From the NCBI GenBank assembly GCA_958295495.1, contig OY282352.1, forward strand, positions 3,970,548 to 4,034,547: a stretch of 64,000 nt of DNA, read 5' to 3'. Positions within the stretch are counted from its first letter, which is position 1, and each line of letters begins with the position of its first letter. The stretch comes from an uncultured Latescibacterota bacterium. GTDB lineage: Bacteria; Latescibacterota; UBA2968; UBA8231. The translations under genes were made by a program, and so were the position numbers. The notes below the pieces were generated by a model. That model searched no databases. It worked only from the letters and a program-made list of their open reading frames with translations, and was not told the DNA's origin. This document shows positions 39,602 to 48,212 of this stretch, piece by piece.

Positions 39602-40258
39602 TTGGGCCAGAAAACACATCCATACGGCTTTCGTCTCGGGGTCATCAAGCCCTGGCGTTCAAATTGGTTCGCCGAAAAGGATTTTTCCGAATTGCTCAAG
39701 GAAGACCTCATGCTTAGGCGCTACGTGCGCCAGCGCCTACAGCGAGCTGGCGTATCCCAGATCAACATTGAGCGCCAGCCCAAGCGGGTTACCGTTGAAG
39801 TGCATACGGCTCGTCCTGGTATTGCCATTGGTCGCCGTGGAGCCGAAGTCGATAAAATTCGCGACGAACTCAAGGCACTGACCAGCAAGGATGTCTCGCT
39901 CAATATCCAAGAGATCAAGAAGCCCGAACTGGATGCTCAGCTAGTGGCCGACAATCTCGCTCGCCAGCTAGAGCAGCGCGTCTCTTTCCGCCGGGCCATG
40001 AAGAAATCCGTAGCCTCGTCGATGCGCATGGGAGCCGAGGGCATCCGCATTGTTTGTTCAGGGCGCATCGGTGGTTTGGAAATGGGACGGCGCGAGCGTT
40101 CCGAGCCAGCCGGTCGGGTCCCCTTGCACACGCTGCGCGCCGATATCGACTACGCCATGGCGACGGCATATACCGTATCGGGGACTGTGGGCGTAAAAGT
40201 TTGGATTTGCCACGGCGAAGTCGTGGCCGAAGAAGAAGGGGCCGCGCGGGCGGTCTAA
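39602..40258 (+). CDS. rpsC: ribosomal protein S3
   Basis: 218 aa from a TTG start behind GGGGG. Conserved: GQKTHPYGFRLGVIKPW at the start, the KH domain with GIAIGRRGAEVDKIRDEL, and the C-terminal domain that forms part of the mRNA-entry helicase (GRIGGLEMGRRERSEPAGRV). Confidence 0.97.
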   Translation: MGQKTHPYGFRLGVIKPWRSNWFAEKDFSELLKEDLMLRRYVRQRLQRAGVSQINIERQPKRVTVEVHTARPGIAIGRRGAEVDKIRDELKALTSKDVSLNIQEIKKPELDAQLVADNLARQLEQRVSFRRAMKKSVASSMRMGAEGIRIVCSGRIGGLEMGRRERSEPAGRVPLHTLRADIDYAMATAYTVSGTVGVKVWICHGEVVAEEEGAARAV

Positions 40259-40276
40259 TTAGAGCGAGGCACTCTC

Positions 40277-40687
40277 ATGTTGATGCCCAAGAAGTCCAAG
40301 TGGAGGAAGCAGGCGCGGGGCCGCATGCGCGGCCAGACCAAGGGCGGGGACATGGTCTCCTTCGGCGAATACGGCCTCAAAGCCCTCGAGCCTTGTTGGA
40401 TCACCAGTCGCCAGATTGAGGCTATGCGCGTGACGATCAGTCGGGCGATGAGCCGCACGGGCAAAATGTGGATCCGCATTTTTCCCGACAAACCGATCAC
40501 CAAGAAACCGGCCGAAACCCGCATGGGCAAAGGCAAAGGTCCGCCCGAGGGATGGGTTGCGGTCGTCAAACCCGGGCGGGTGATGTTTGAGCTTTCGGGG
40601 GTGCCCGAAGACATGGCCCGCGAGGCATTCCGTCGCGCTGGCCACAAACTGCCCATCAAGACCAAGGTCGTCAAACGAGTTGCATGA
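40277..40687 (+). CDS. rplP: ribosomal protein L16
   Basis: 136-aa protein near the peptidyl-transferase centre. It starts MLMPKKSKWRKQARGRMRG and contains the signature KMWIRIFPDKPITKKPAETR. It lies in the standard place between rpsC and rpmC. Confidence 0.97.
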   Translation: MLMPKKSKWRKQARGRMRGQTKGGDMVSFGEYGLKALEPCWITSRQIEAMRVTISRAMSRTGKMWIRIFPDKPITKKPAETRMGKGKGPPEGWVAVVKPGRVMFELSGVPEDMAREAFRRAGHKLPIKTKVVKRVA

Positions 40688-40691
40688 GGTT

Positions 40692-40907
40692 ATGAAGGTC
40701 AGCGAATTGCGCGAGATGAGTTCAGAAGATGTGCAAAACAGGTTGGAAGAACTGCACGAAGAGTCCTTCAACCTGCGTTTTCAGCACGTAGCGGGCCAGT
40801 TGACTAGCCCCATTCGCCTGCGGCAGGTGCGGCGCGATATTGCCAAGGCGCACACCGTGCTCAAAGAGCACGCCCTCGGCATTCGCTCCTTGGCCGGTGG
40901 GAAGTAG
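40692..40907 (+). CDS. rpmC: ribosomal protein L29
   Basis: 71 aa from ATG 40692, four bases after the rplP stop. KVSELREMSSEDVQNRLEEL and the C-terminal VRRDIAKAHTVLKE are typical of the two-helix L29, which sits beside L23 at the tunnel exit. The frame is open upstream within rplP, but that extension is not L29-like. Confidence 0.94.
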   Translation: MKVSELREMSSEDVQNRLEELHEESFNLRFQHVAGQLTSPIRLRQVRRDIAKAHTVLKEHALGIRSLAGGK

Positions 40908-40914
40908 GTGGGAA

Positions 40915-41172
40915 ATGGCTAAACAAAAGAGAGGTCGGCGTCAGGCCGAAGGTCGAGTGCTCAAGGCCAACAATGTCAAGACGCGCATCGTGGCGGTTGA
41001 ACAGCGCATTCCGCATGCCCTGTACGGACGGATCATCCGCCGCACCGCCAAGTTCGTCGCCCACGACGAGCGAGAAGAGTCACAGGTTGGCGATCTAGTG
41101 TGCATTGAGGAGTGCCGCCCCCTGAGCAAGACCAAGCGTTGGCGGCTCGTCGATGTATTAGAGCGGCAATAA
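40915..41172 (+). CDS. rpsQ: ribosomal protein S17
   Basis: 85-aa OB-fold primary rRNA-binding protein, from ATG 40915 behind GGTGGGA. RRQAEGRVLKANNVKTRIV and VGDLVCIEECRPLSKTKRW are diagnostic. It follows rpmC by 7 bp. Confidence 0.95.
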   Translation: MAKQKRGRRQAEGRVLKANNVKTRIVAVEQRIPHALYGRIIRRTAKFVAHDEREESQVGDLVCIEECRPLSKTKRWRLVDVLERQ

Positions 41173-41199
41173 ATCAAAATTTAGACTTGTAAAAACAAA

Positions 41200-41568
41200 A
41201 TGATTCGGGAATATAGCGTAGTTAAAATGGCAGATAACGCCGGGGCCCGCACAGGTCGCTGCATCCGCGTACTCGGCGGTTCTCGCAAGCGTTATGCCAG
41301 CATTGGCGACCTGATCGTAGTCGCCGTCCACGGCGTAGCACCGAACGGGCCTTTAGAGGAAGGGCAAGTCGTCAAGGCCGTAGTCGTGCGGACCAAGAAG
41401 GAATATCGCCGTCCCGATGGATCCTATATCCGCTTTGATGACAATGCCGCCGTATTGGTCAACGACGACAAGGAGCCAACAGGTACTCGCATATTCGGGC
41501 CTGTGGCCCGCGAGCTGCGCGAAAAGCAATACATGCGCATTGTCTCGCTAGCCCCTGAGGTAGTCTGA
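41200..41568 (+). CDS. rplN: ribosomal protein L14
   Basis: 122-aa intersubunit-bridge protein. MIREYSVVKMADNAGAR and GTRIFGPVARELREKQYMRI are conserved blocks. Directly follows rpsQ after a short AT-rich spacer. Confidence 0.96.
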   Translation: MIREYSVVKMADNAGARTGRCIRVLGGSRKRYASIGDLIVVAVHGVAPNGPLEEGQVVKAVVVRTKKEYRRPDGSYIRFDDNAAVLVNDDKEPTGTRIFGPVARELREKQYMRIVSLAPEVV

Positions 41569-41579
41569 GGAAGAGCGCA

Positions 41580-41897
41580 ATGGACATTCGCAAAGACGAT
41601 ATAATACAGGTCATAAGCGGCAACGACAAAGGGCGGCGCTCGAGGGTGCTCAGCGTGTTTAAGGATCGGGGGCGGGTCATCGTCGAAGGCGTGAATATGC
41701 GCAAGCATCACACCCGTCCCACATCGCGCGATCCCCAAGGGGGTATCGTCGAGCGAGAGGCCCCCATCCACGTTTCCAATGTCATGATCGTCTGCCCCAA
41801 GACCGACCAACCGACGCGCATCGGGCACAAGAAACTAGACAGCGGCAAATGCGTGCGCGTTTCTGTTCGCAGCGGCGAAATGATTGACCCAGAATAA
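41580..41897 (+). CDS. rplX: ribosomal protein L24
   Basis: 105-aa KOW-domain protein that starts 50S assembly. It shows DIIQVISGNDKGRRSRVLSV and GVNMRKHHTRPT, plus GGIVEREAPIHVSNVM. It lies 3 bp before rplE. Confidence 0.96.
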   Translation: MDIRKDDIIQVISGNDKGRRSRVLSVFKDRGRVIVEGVNMRKHHTRPTSRDPQGGIVEREAPIHVSNVMIVCPKTDQPTRIGHKKLDSGKCVRVSVRSGEMIDPE

Positions 41898-41900
41898 GCC

Positions 41901-42446
41901 ATGTACGAAGCCAGACTAAAAAAACAGTACCGAGAAGAGGCGCTACCTCAGCTCAAGGACCGCTTCGCCTTTAAGAACGACATGCAGGTGCCGCGCTTGG
42001 AGAAGGTAGTCGTCAACATGGGCGTCGGGGAAGCGGTGCAGGAGCCCAAGGTACTCGAAGGTGCTGTATCCGAATTGACGGTGATCACCGGCCAAAAACC
42101 CGCTATCCGCCATGCCAAGAAGGCGATCTCAAACTTCAAATTGCGCGTCGGCATTCCCATTGGTTGCATGGTCACCTTACGGGGTACCCGCATGTACGAA
42201 TTTCTCGACCGCTTGATCAGTTTCGCCTTGCCGCAGGTCCGAGATTTCCGCGGGGTTTCTCCCAAGAGCTTCGATGGACGCGGCAACTACAATCTGGGCA
42301 TCAAGGAACAGATCATATTTCCCGAGATCAACTACGATATGATCGACCAAGTCCGGGGCATGAATATCACCATCGTCACCTCGGCCAAAAGCGACGAGGA
42401 AGGCCAAGAGCTGCTCAGATTGCTGGGTATGCCCTTCAGACAATAA
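41901..42446 (+). CDS. rplE: ribosomal protein L5
   Basis: 181-aa 5S-rRNA-binding protein. Conserved parts are PRLEKVVVNMGVGEAVQ, GQKPAIRHAKKAISNFKLR and GRGNYNLGIKEQIIFPEI. Standard place after rplX. Confidence 0.96.
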   Translation: MYEARLKKQYREEALPQLKDRFAFKNDMQVPRLEKVVVNMGVGEAVQEPKVLEGAVSELTVITGQKPAIRHAKKAISNFKLRVGIPIGCMVTLRGTRMYEFLDRLISFALPQVRDFRGVSPKSFDGRGNYNLGIKEQIIFPEINYDMIDQVRGMNITIVTSAKSDEEGQELLRLLGMPFRQ

Positions 42447-42469
42447 GCCGAGCCGGAGAGAACCTGCCA

Positions 42470-42655
42470 ATGCCAAAGAAATGCTTAATAGCCAAAGCGC
42501 AGCGCAAACCCAAGTTTTCCACGCGAACCTATACTCGCTGCCACCGCTGTGGACGCCCGCGGGCAGTATATCGCAAGTTCGGCCTGTGCCGCATCTGTTT
42601 TCGCGAATTGGCCCTCAAGGGCGAGATTCCGGGCGTTAGTAAGGCGAGCTGGTAG
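42470..42655 (+). CDS. rpsN: ribosomal protein S14 (zinc-binding form)
   Basis: 61-aa short, zinc-ribbon type S14. Two cysteine pairs, CHRC and CRIC, frame GRPRAVYRKFGL. It starts MPKKCLIAKAQRKPKFS. The short C+ form replaces the longer (about 100 aa) version of enterobacteria. Confidence 0.94.
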   Translation: MPKKCLIAKAQRKPKFSTRTYTRCHRCGRPRAVYRKFGLCRICFRELALKGEIPGVSKASW

Positions 42656-42673
42656 CAGGTTGGAGAAATCAAT

Positions 42674-43072
42674 ATGAGCATGACGGATCCCATAGCGGAT
42701 ATGTTGACCCGCATTCGCAACGCCTGCACTGCCAAACACTCGAGGGTTGACGTACCCGCCTCTAGGCTGAAGCGAGAAGTGGCCCGCGTATTGGCCGAGT
42801 CCCGTTTTATCGACAACTTCGCCTTTATCGAAGACGGCAAGCAGGGTACTTTGCGGCTCTATCTGCGCTACGATCAGAATGACAATAGCATTATTCGCGG
42901 GCTAGAGCGCGTCAGCAAGCCTGGGTTGCGTCAATATTCGGGCAAAGCCGATATTCCGCGCGTACTCCGCGGGCTGGGCATCGCCATCATCTCCACTTCT
43001 AAGGGAGTGATGACGGATAAAGAAGCGAGGATGAACGGCGTAGGCGGTGAAATCCTCTGTAGCGTCTGGTAA
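42674..43072 (+). CDS. rpsH: ribosomal protein S8
   Basis: 132-aa primary 16S-binding protein. DPIADMLTRIRNA at the start and the C-terminal STSKGVMTDKEARMNGVGGE are conserved. S8 is the translational repressor of the spc operon in E. coli; no target structure was identified here. Confidence 0.96.
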   Translation: MSMTDPIADMLTRIRNACTAKHSRVDVPASRLKREVARVLAESRFIDNFAFIEDGKQGTLRLYLRYDQNDNSIIRGLERVSKPGLRQYSGKADIPRVLRGLGIAIISTSKGVMTDKEARMNGVGGEILCSVW

Positions 43073-43097
43073 ATGAAGCCACTGGGAGAATGTTAGA

Positions 43098-43655
43098 TTG
43101 TCGCGCATAGGCAGCAAATCCCTTTCCTTACCGCAGGGCGTCGAAGTCGCGTTGGCTCCTGCCGAGGTCTCCGTAAAAGGGCCAAAGGGCCAGTTACAGG
43201 TGCCGTTTGTCACCGAGCATCTCGCAGTGGCTCAGCAAGACAGCGTTTTAACTGTGACGCGCAAAGGCGAGAGCAAGCAGGCTCGCTCCCTACACGGATT
43301 GACCCGCACTTTGATTGCCAATGCGGTTGCGGGGGTCTCTGAGGGTTTTTTCAAGAACTTGGATCTATTCGGCGTAGGGTACCGGGCCGAGGTCCAGGGC
43401 AAGCAGTTCGTGCTCCACGTAGGCTATTCGCATCCGGTGATCTACGAGGTGCCCGAGGGTATCCAAGTCGAAGTGTCCGACGGCACTGGAGGGGCACAAG
43501 CCCGCATCGTCGTCAGGGGTATCGACAAACAGCTCGTGGGCCAAGTGGCTGCCGATATTCGCTTCAAGCGCCGCCCGGAGCCCTACAAGGGCAAGGGGAT
43601 CCGCTATGAGAACGAGACCATTCACTGGAAACAGGGCAAGGCGGCAGTAGGCTAA
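43098..43655 (+). CDS. rplF: ribosomal protein L6
   Basis: 185 aa from a TTG at 43098, as no in-frame ATG fits. SRIGSKSLSLPQGVEV, VKGPKGQL, and GVGYRAEVQGKQFVLHVGYSHPV in the second domain are typical. Its stop codon overlaps the rplR start. Confidence 0.96.
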   Translation: MSRIGSKSLSLPQGVEVALAPAEVSVKGPKGQLQVPFVTEHLAVAQQDSVLTVTRKGESKQARSLHGLTRTLIANAVAGVSEGFFKNLDLFGVGYRAEVQGKQFVLHVGYSHPVIYEVPEGIQVEVSDGTGGAQARIVVRGIDKQLVGQVAADIRFKRRPEPYKGKGIRYENETIHWKQGKAAVG

Positions 43656-44029
43656 TGAAAGACAAAAAACACTTGGTCGAAAACCGCCAGCGCCGGCGGC
43701 GGCGGCGGCACCGGCTGCGCAAGATCGTCTCCGGTACGCCCGTGCGCCCGCGCATGGTGGTGCATCGTTCCCTGCGCCATATCGAGGTGCAGCTAGTCGA
43801 TGACGTGGCGGGTCACTCCCTTTTAGGGCTTTCCACCCAGTCTCGGGAGCTAAGGGAACGGCAGTTTGACAGTCGCGTGGCGCAAGGGCACGAGATCGGC
43901 AAAATGGTCGCTGCCAAGGCGCGCGAAAAAGGCATTGAGCAGGTCGTCTTTGACCGCGGCGGCTTTCTCTATCACGGGGTGGTCAAAGCCGTGGCCGACG
44001 GGGCGCGGGAAGTCGGCTTGAATTTCTAA
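43655..44029 (+). CDS. rplR: ribosomal protein L18
   Basis: 124-aa 5S-rRNA-binding protein. A basic arginine-rich N-terminus (KNRQRRRRRRHRLRK), encoded by a GGC/CGG-rich stretch, is followed by VRPRMVVHRSLRHIEVQLVDD and the C-terminal VVFDRGGFLYHGVVKAVADG. It shares one base with rplF. Confidence 0.96.
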   Translation: MKDKKHLVENRQRRRRRRHRLRKIVSGTPVRPRMVVHRSLRHIEVQLVDDVAGHSLLGLSTQSRELRERQFDSRVAQGHEIGKMVAAKAREKGIEQVVFDRGGFLYHGVVKAVADGAREVGLNF

Positions 44030-44040
44030 GGGAGAACGAC

Positions 44041-44574
44041 GTGGCGAAAGCAGATACTAGCAGAGCGAAATCCGATCCTAGCGGGGCAGAACTGAGCGAA
44101 GTTGTCGTCCAAAACAGCATCAAGCGAGTTTCGCATGTGCGCAAGGGCGGTCGGCGCTTCAGCTTTAGCGCGATGGTCGTAGTTGGCGACCGCAATGGCC
44201 GAGTGGGGTTTGGCGCTGGCAAAGCTGGCGAGATCGCCGAGGCCATCCGCAAGGGTGCCGAAGCGGCCAAAAAGAACGTCGTCGAGGTCCCGGTGACCGA
44301 CGGGACCATACCACATGAGATCGTCGGGGTCTTCGGCGCGGCCAAGGTCCTTTTTAAGCCAGCTACTCCGGGGACCGGAATCATCGCCAGCGGCGGCACC
44401 CGCATCGTGCTGGAGTTGGCCGGCGTCCACGATATTCTGACCAAATCCCTCGGATCCAACAACGTGCAGAATTCAGTGAAGGCGACCATCAAGGCGCTGA
44501 CGCAGTTGCGCAGTGCCGAGATGATCGCTCGGGAGCGCGGCGTGCCGGTGGAATCGCTCCGCGCTTGGGATTAG
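44041..44574 (+). CDS. rpsE: ribosomal protein S5
   Basis: 177 aa from GTG 44041 behind GGAG. VVQNSIKRVSHVRKGGRRFSF, VGDRNGRVGFGAGKAGEI and the C-terminal VKATIKALTQLRSAEMIA are diagnostic. S5 takes part in decoding accuracy and mRNA entry. Confidence 0.96.
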   Translation: MAKADTSRAKSDPSGAELSEVVVQNSIKRVSHVRKGGRRFSFSAMVVVGDRNGRVGFGAGKAGEIAEAIRKGAEAAKKNVVEVPVTDGTIPHEIVGVFGAAKVLFKPATPGTGIIASGGTRIVLELAGVHDILTKSLGSNNVQNSVKATIKALTQLRSAEMIARERGVPVESLRAWD

Positions 44575-44580
44575 TAGCCA

Positions 44581-44763
44581 ATGAAACTGGTCATTACGCA
44601 GCGGCGCAGTGCCATCGGCCGCGCCAAAGGTCAAAAGGCGACGATCTCGGCTTTGGGAATCAAGCGCCTATATCAACAGGTCGTCCACGACGACACGCCC
44701 CAGATCCGGGGTATGATCGCCAAGGTCAAGCATTTGGTCGCCGTTGAGGAAGCAGAAGAATAA
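44581..44763 (+). CDS. rpmD: ribosomal protein L30
   Basis: 60-aa protein starting MKLVITQRRSAIGRAKGQKA, with the IRGMIAKVKHLVAVEE tail. It lies 6 bp after rpsE and 13 bp before rplO. Confidence 0.94.
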   Translation: MKLVITQRRSAIGRAKGQKATISALGIKRLYQQVVHDDTPQIRGMIAKVKHLVAVEEAEE

Positions 44764-44776
44764 GCGAGAGTATTCC

Positions 44777-45226
44777 ATGCGTCTAGAAAACATAAAATGC
44801 CCTCCGGGGTCTAAGCGGAGCCGCAAGCGGTTGGGACAAGGGCCGGGTTCGGGAACGGGCAAGACTGCGGGTAAAGGCCATAAAGGCCAGCGGGCTAGGT
44901 CCGGTGCTAGGCGCGGTAACCGCATTGGGTTCACCGGCGGTACGCTACCGCTGTTTCGTCACATCCCCAAGGTGGGTTTTTCCAACCACAAGTTCAAAAC
45001 GAGCTATCAGGTCGTCAATCTGCGGAATCTCGAAGAGAGGGGATTCAGCGGGGAAGTCGGGCCAGAGGAAATGGCTGCTGCCGGCTTGATTGCCAAGGCA
45101 TCAGGGCTGCTGAAGGTCCTAGGCGAAGGGGAACTGAGTCAGCCCCTGACGGTCAAGGCGCACAAATTCTCCGCTGCGGCAGCAGAGAAAATCGCCAAAG
45201 CGGGCGGTCAGGCCGAGGTGATTTGA
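44777..45226 (+). CDS. rplO: ribosomal protein L15
   Basis: 149 aa from ATG 44777. The glycine- and lysine-rich GQGPGSGTGKTAGKGHKGQ at the start and GFTGGTLPLFRHIPKVGFSN are diagnostic. An in-frame start at 44744 lies inside rpmD and is not used by the family. The TGA overlaps the secY ATG by one base. Confidence 0.95.
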   Translation: MRLENIKCPPGSKRSRKRLGQGPGSGTGKTAGKGHKGQRARSGARRGNRIGFTGGTLPLFRHIPKVGFSNHKFKTSYQVVNLRNLEERGFSGEVGPEEMAAAGLIAKASGLLKVLGEGELSQPLTVKAHKFSAAAAEKIAKAGGQAEVI

Positions 45227-46569
45227 TGCAATTGCTGCAGAGTTTTCAAAACTGCTTCAAAATTCCCGATTTGCGGCGTCGGATTCTGTTCACCATCGGA
45301 CTTTTGGTCGTCTATCGCATCGGCGGTCAGATTACGGTCCCCGGCGTCGAGTTGGTAGTGCTCAAAGAGTACTTTGAAAGTGCCGGCAACACCCTTTTTG
45401 GGCTGTACGACATGTTTGTGGGCGGTGCCTTTACCCGCGGGACGATCTTCGCTCTGGGCATCATGCCCTATATCAGTGCCTCGATCATTTTGCAGTTGCT
45501 GGGCGCGGTTATTCCCCACTTCCAGAAATTGCAGCGCGAAGGCGAAGAGGGGCGCAAGAAAATCACCCAGTACACGCGCTATGGCACGGTCTTTCTCGCG
45601 GCCGCTCAGTCCTACGGCGTTAGTTTTTTCATTACCAGCATCAAGGCCCCGTACTCGGGTCAGCCGGCCGTTGCCGACCCGGGCCTTGGCTTTACGCTGG
45701 CGACCATGCTGACGATCACCACCGGCACGATCTTTATCATGTGGTTGGGCGAGCAGATCACCGAGCGCGGCATTGGCAACGGCATTTCCCTGATCATCTT
45801 CATTGGCATCATCGCCGAGTTGCCCTACGCGATCAATCAGGAGTACAATCTCTTTATCATTAACCGAGGTTTTAGCAAGAACATCATTGAAGAGCTCATC
45901 CTCGTCGCGCTAATGTTCGTCGTAGTGGCCTTTGTGATCTTGCTGACCCAGGGCCTGCGCAAAATTCCCGTGCAGTACGCCAAGCGCGTCGTCGGGCGGC
46001 GGGTGTACGGCGGCCAGACCACGCACATTCCACTGCGGATCAACACGGCGGGCGTGATTCCGATCATATTTGCCCAGTCGATCATGTTTTTGCCCGGCAC
46101 GATCACGCAGATGTTCCCAGGCCATGAGTTCATGCTGGCGATTGGTTCGTTTTTCTCGACCGAATCCATGTTTTATTGGTTCGTCTATGCGCTCATGATC
46201 ATCTTCTTTACTTATTTTTATACGGCCATCGTCATGGATCCCAATCAGCTCGCCGACAACATGAAAAAGCACGGGGGCTTCATCCCGGGCGTTCGCCCCG
46301 GTCCCCGGACCGCCCAGTACATTGATGGTATTATGACGCGCATTACCCTGCCGGGGTCCATGGCCCTCGCGCTGGTGGCGATTTTTCCCTTCTTCGTCAC
46401 GCGGCAATTCAACGTGGCCCCTTCTTTTGCCCAATTTTTTGGCGGTACCGGGCTTTTGATCGTCGTTGGCGTGGCGTTAGACACCTTGCAGCAGTTAGAG
46501 TCCCAGCTGATGACTCGCCACTACGAGGGCTTTATGAAGCGGGGCAAGATCCAGGGCCGCCGCAGCTAG
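45226..46569 (+). CDS. secY: preprotein translocase subunit SecY
   Basis: 447-aa, ten-helix channel protein of the SecYEG translocon. Signatures include GIMPYISASIILQLLGAV and the plug/loop region near GTLFGLYDMFVGGAF-like residues, with RRVYGGQTTHIPLRIN in the cytoplasmic loop that meets the ribosome and SecA. Start ATG 45226 overlaps the rplO stop (TGATG). In many bacteria adk, map and infA follow; here rpmJ comes directly. Confidence 0.96.
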   Translation: MQLLQSFQNCFKIPDLRRRILFTIGLLVVYRIGGQITVPGVELVVLKEYFESAGNTLFGLYDMFVGGAFTRGTIFALGIMPYISASIILQLLGAVIPHFQKLQREGEEGRKKITQYTRYGTVFLAAAQSYGVSFFITSIKAPYSGQPAVADPGLGFTLATMLTITTGTIFIMWLGEQITERGIGNGISLIIFIGIIAELPYAINQEYNLFIINRGFSKNIIEELILVALMFVVVAFVILLTQGLRKIPVQYAKRVVGRRVYGGQTTHIPLRINTAGVIPIIFAQSIMFLPGTITQMFPGHEFMLAIGSFFSTESMFYWFVYALMIIFFTYFYTAIVMDPNQLADNMKKHGGFIPGVRPGPRTAQYIDGIMTRITLPGSMALALVAIFPFFVTRQFNVAPSFAQFFGGTGLLIVVGVALDTLQQLESQLMTRHYEGFMKRGKIQGRRS

Positions 46570-46601
46570 GGCGAACTTCAACCTCATTTGGAGCGAGTAC
46601 C

Positions 46602-46718
46602 GTGAAAGTTAGAGCCTCCGTTAGCAAGCGCTGTACCGAGTGTAAGATCGTCCGTCGGCATGGGGTTGTGCGCGTTATATGCAGGCGCAATCCCCGCCAC
46701 AAGCAGAAACAAGGCTGA
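46602..46718 (+). CDS. rpmJ: ribosomal protein L36 (zinc-binding form)
   Basis: 38 aa from GTG 46602 behind GGAGCGAG. KVRASVSKRCTECKIV and the ending NPRHKQKQG are typical. The zinc ligands (C-x2-C...C...H) are all present, so it is the C+ form. It lies between secY and rpsM, its standard place. Confidence 0.94.
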   Translation: MKVRASVSKRCTECKIVRRHGVVRVICRRNPRHKQKQG

Positions 46719-46729
46719 GGAATAACACT

Positions 46730-47110
46730 ATGGCACGCATAGCAGGTGTAGATTTACCCCGCGACAAGCGGGTCGCCATCGCATTGACCTATATCTTTGG
46801 CATTGGGTACGCGACGGCTAGTCGCATCGCCTCCCAGGCGAGGATTGACCCCCAAACTCGCATCAACGAGCTGAGCGAAGACCAGGTCAACAGTTTGCGC
46901 TCGATTATCGAGGTCAGCCACAAGGTCGAAGGTAGTCTGCGCGGCGAAACCACCATGAATGTCAAGCGGCTGATGGACATCGGCTGCTATCGGGGCTTGC
47001 GGCATCGCCGCGGGCTGCCGGCCAACGGCCAGCGCACTAAGACCAACTCCCGCACGCGCAAGGGGCCGCGGCGAGCCATTGCCGGCAAGAAAAAGGCCCC
47101 CGCCAAGTAG
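46730..47110 (+). CDS. rpsM: ribosomal protein S13
   Basis: 126 aa from ATG 46730. MARIAGVDLPRDKRVAIALT, the helix-turn-helix-like GIGYATASRI and GCYRGLRHRRGLPANGQRT are diagnostic. The frame is open further upstream across the end of rpmJ, but the family start is clear. Confidence 0.96.
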   Translation: MARIAGVDLPRDKRVAIALTYIFGIGYATASRIASQARIDPQTRINELSEDQVNSLRSIIEVSHKVEGSLRGETTMNVKRLMDIGCYRGLRHRRGLPANGQRTKTNSRTRKGPRRAIAGKKKAPAK

Positions 47111-47136
47111 ATCACCCCAACGGAGAGGATTGACCC

Positions 47137-47526
47137 TTGCCGCCCGAAAGACGCAAGAGACGCAAGAAAGCAAAACAGGTAGAGGCTGTGGGCGTGGCGC
47201 ACATTCTGGCCACGTTCAACAATACGATCATTACCCTTACCGATACTAAGGGCAATGTAATTTCTTGGGCGACCCCGGGGAAAATGAGTATCAAGGGCAG
47301 TCGCAAATCCACGCCTTTTGCCGGACAACTCGCCGCTGAAAAGGCCGCCCAAGAAGCTATGAATATGGGGTTGCGCCGCGTGGAGGTCTGGGTCAAGGGA
47401 CCGGGAGTAGGGCGCGAGTCCGCAATCCGCGCTCTGCAAAACGCCGGGCTCGAGGTTTCCGCAATTCGCGACGTGACACCCATGCCGCACAACGGCTGTC
47501 GGCCGCCCAAGCGTCGCCGCGTTTAG
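47137..47526 (+). CDS. rpsK: ribosomal protein S11
   Basis: 129 aa from a TTG start. HILATFNNTIITLTDTKGN, GSRKSTPFAGQLAAEKAA and the C-terminal DVTPMPHNGCRPPKRRRV are typical of the platform protein S11. Confidence 0.96.
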   Translation: MPPERRKRRKKAKQVEAVGVAHILATFNNTIITLTDTKGNVISWATPGKMSIKGSRKSTPFAGQLAAEKAAQEAMNMGLRRVEVWVKGPGVGRESAIRALQNAGLEVSAIRDVTPMPHNGCRPPKRRRV

Positions 47527-47542
47527 AGGAGCTAATCACGTT

Positions 47543-48169
47543 ATGAGCAGGCATACAGGTCCCAATTGTCGCTTCTGCCGCCGGGAAGGAGCCAAACTCT
47601 TCCTGAAGGGCGAGCGCTGCAACCTCGAAAAATGTTCCTTTGAGCGGCGCAGCTATGCCCCGGGCCAACACGGCCAAGGCTTGCGTCGCAAGCAGTCCGA
47701 TTACAGCGTGCAGTTGCGAGCCAAGCAGAAGTTAGCTCGGCTCTACGGAATCCGCGAAGGCCAGTTCAGAGGCTATTACAAGGAAGCGTCGCGAGTGCCG
47801 GGCGTCAGCGGCGAAAATCTGTTGCGCCTGTTGGAGCGCCGCCTCGACAACATTGTCTATCGGCTCGGTTTCGCTCCGTCGCGCAAGGCCGCGCGCCAGT
47901 TAGTGCGCCACAACCACATCGCGGTAAACGGCAAACGGGTCAATATCCCTTCCTACCTGACCCGGATGGGCGATGTGGTGCAGGTCGCCGAGCGCAGTCG
48001 CCAGCTAGAGGCCATTCACGAATCGCTGCGGCGTGCGCGGGAGATCGTGCCTTGGCTGGCCATAGACAAAGTCAACCTGACTGGGACCGTAGCAGAGATC
48101 CCCGGCCGCGAAGACATTCCCACGGTCGCCGAAGAGCAACTGGTCATCGAGTTTTATTCTCGCGTCTGA
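47543..48169 (+). CDS. rpsD: ribosomal protein S4 (zinc-binding form)
   Basis: 208 aa with an N-terminal zinc site: CRFC at residues 9-12 and two more cysteines in GERCNLEKC. The S4 domain LLRLLERRLDNIVYRLGFA and VRHNHIAVNGKRVNIPSY follows. In E. coli S4 represses the alpha operon; regulation here is unknown. Confidence 0.96.
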   Translation: MSRHTGPNCRFCRREGAKLFLKGERCNLEKCSFERRSYAPGQHGQGLRRKQSDYSVQLRAKQKLARLYGIREGQFRGYYKEASRVPGVSGENLLRLLERRLDNIVYRLGFAPSRKAARQLVRHNHIAVNGKRVNIPSYLTRMGDVVQVAERSRQLEAIHESLRRAREIVPWLAIDKVNLTGTVAEIPGREDIPTVAEEQLVIEFYSRV

Positions 48170-48212
48170 CGTTTTACTCCGCCCAATCCATCAAGGGGCA
48201 AGAGGCTAAAGT

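Noticed and set aside
43685..43720. GGC/CGG-rich run in rplR, possible triplet repeat
   Set aside because: It simply encodes the arginine-rich N-terminus usual in L18.
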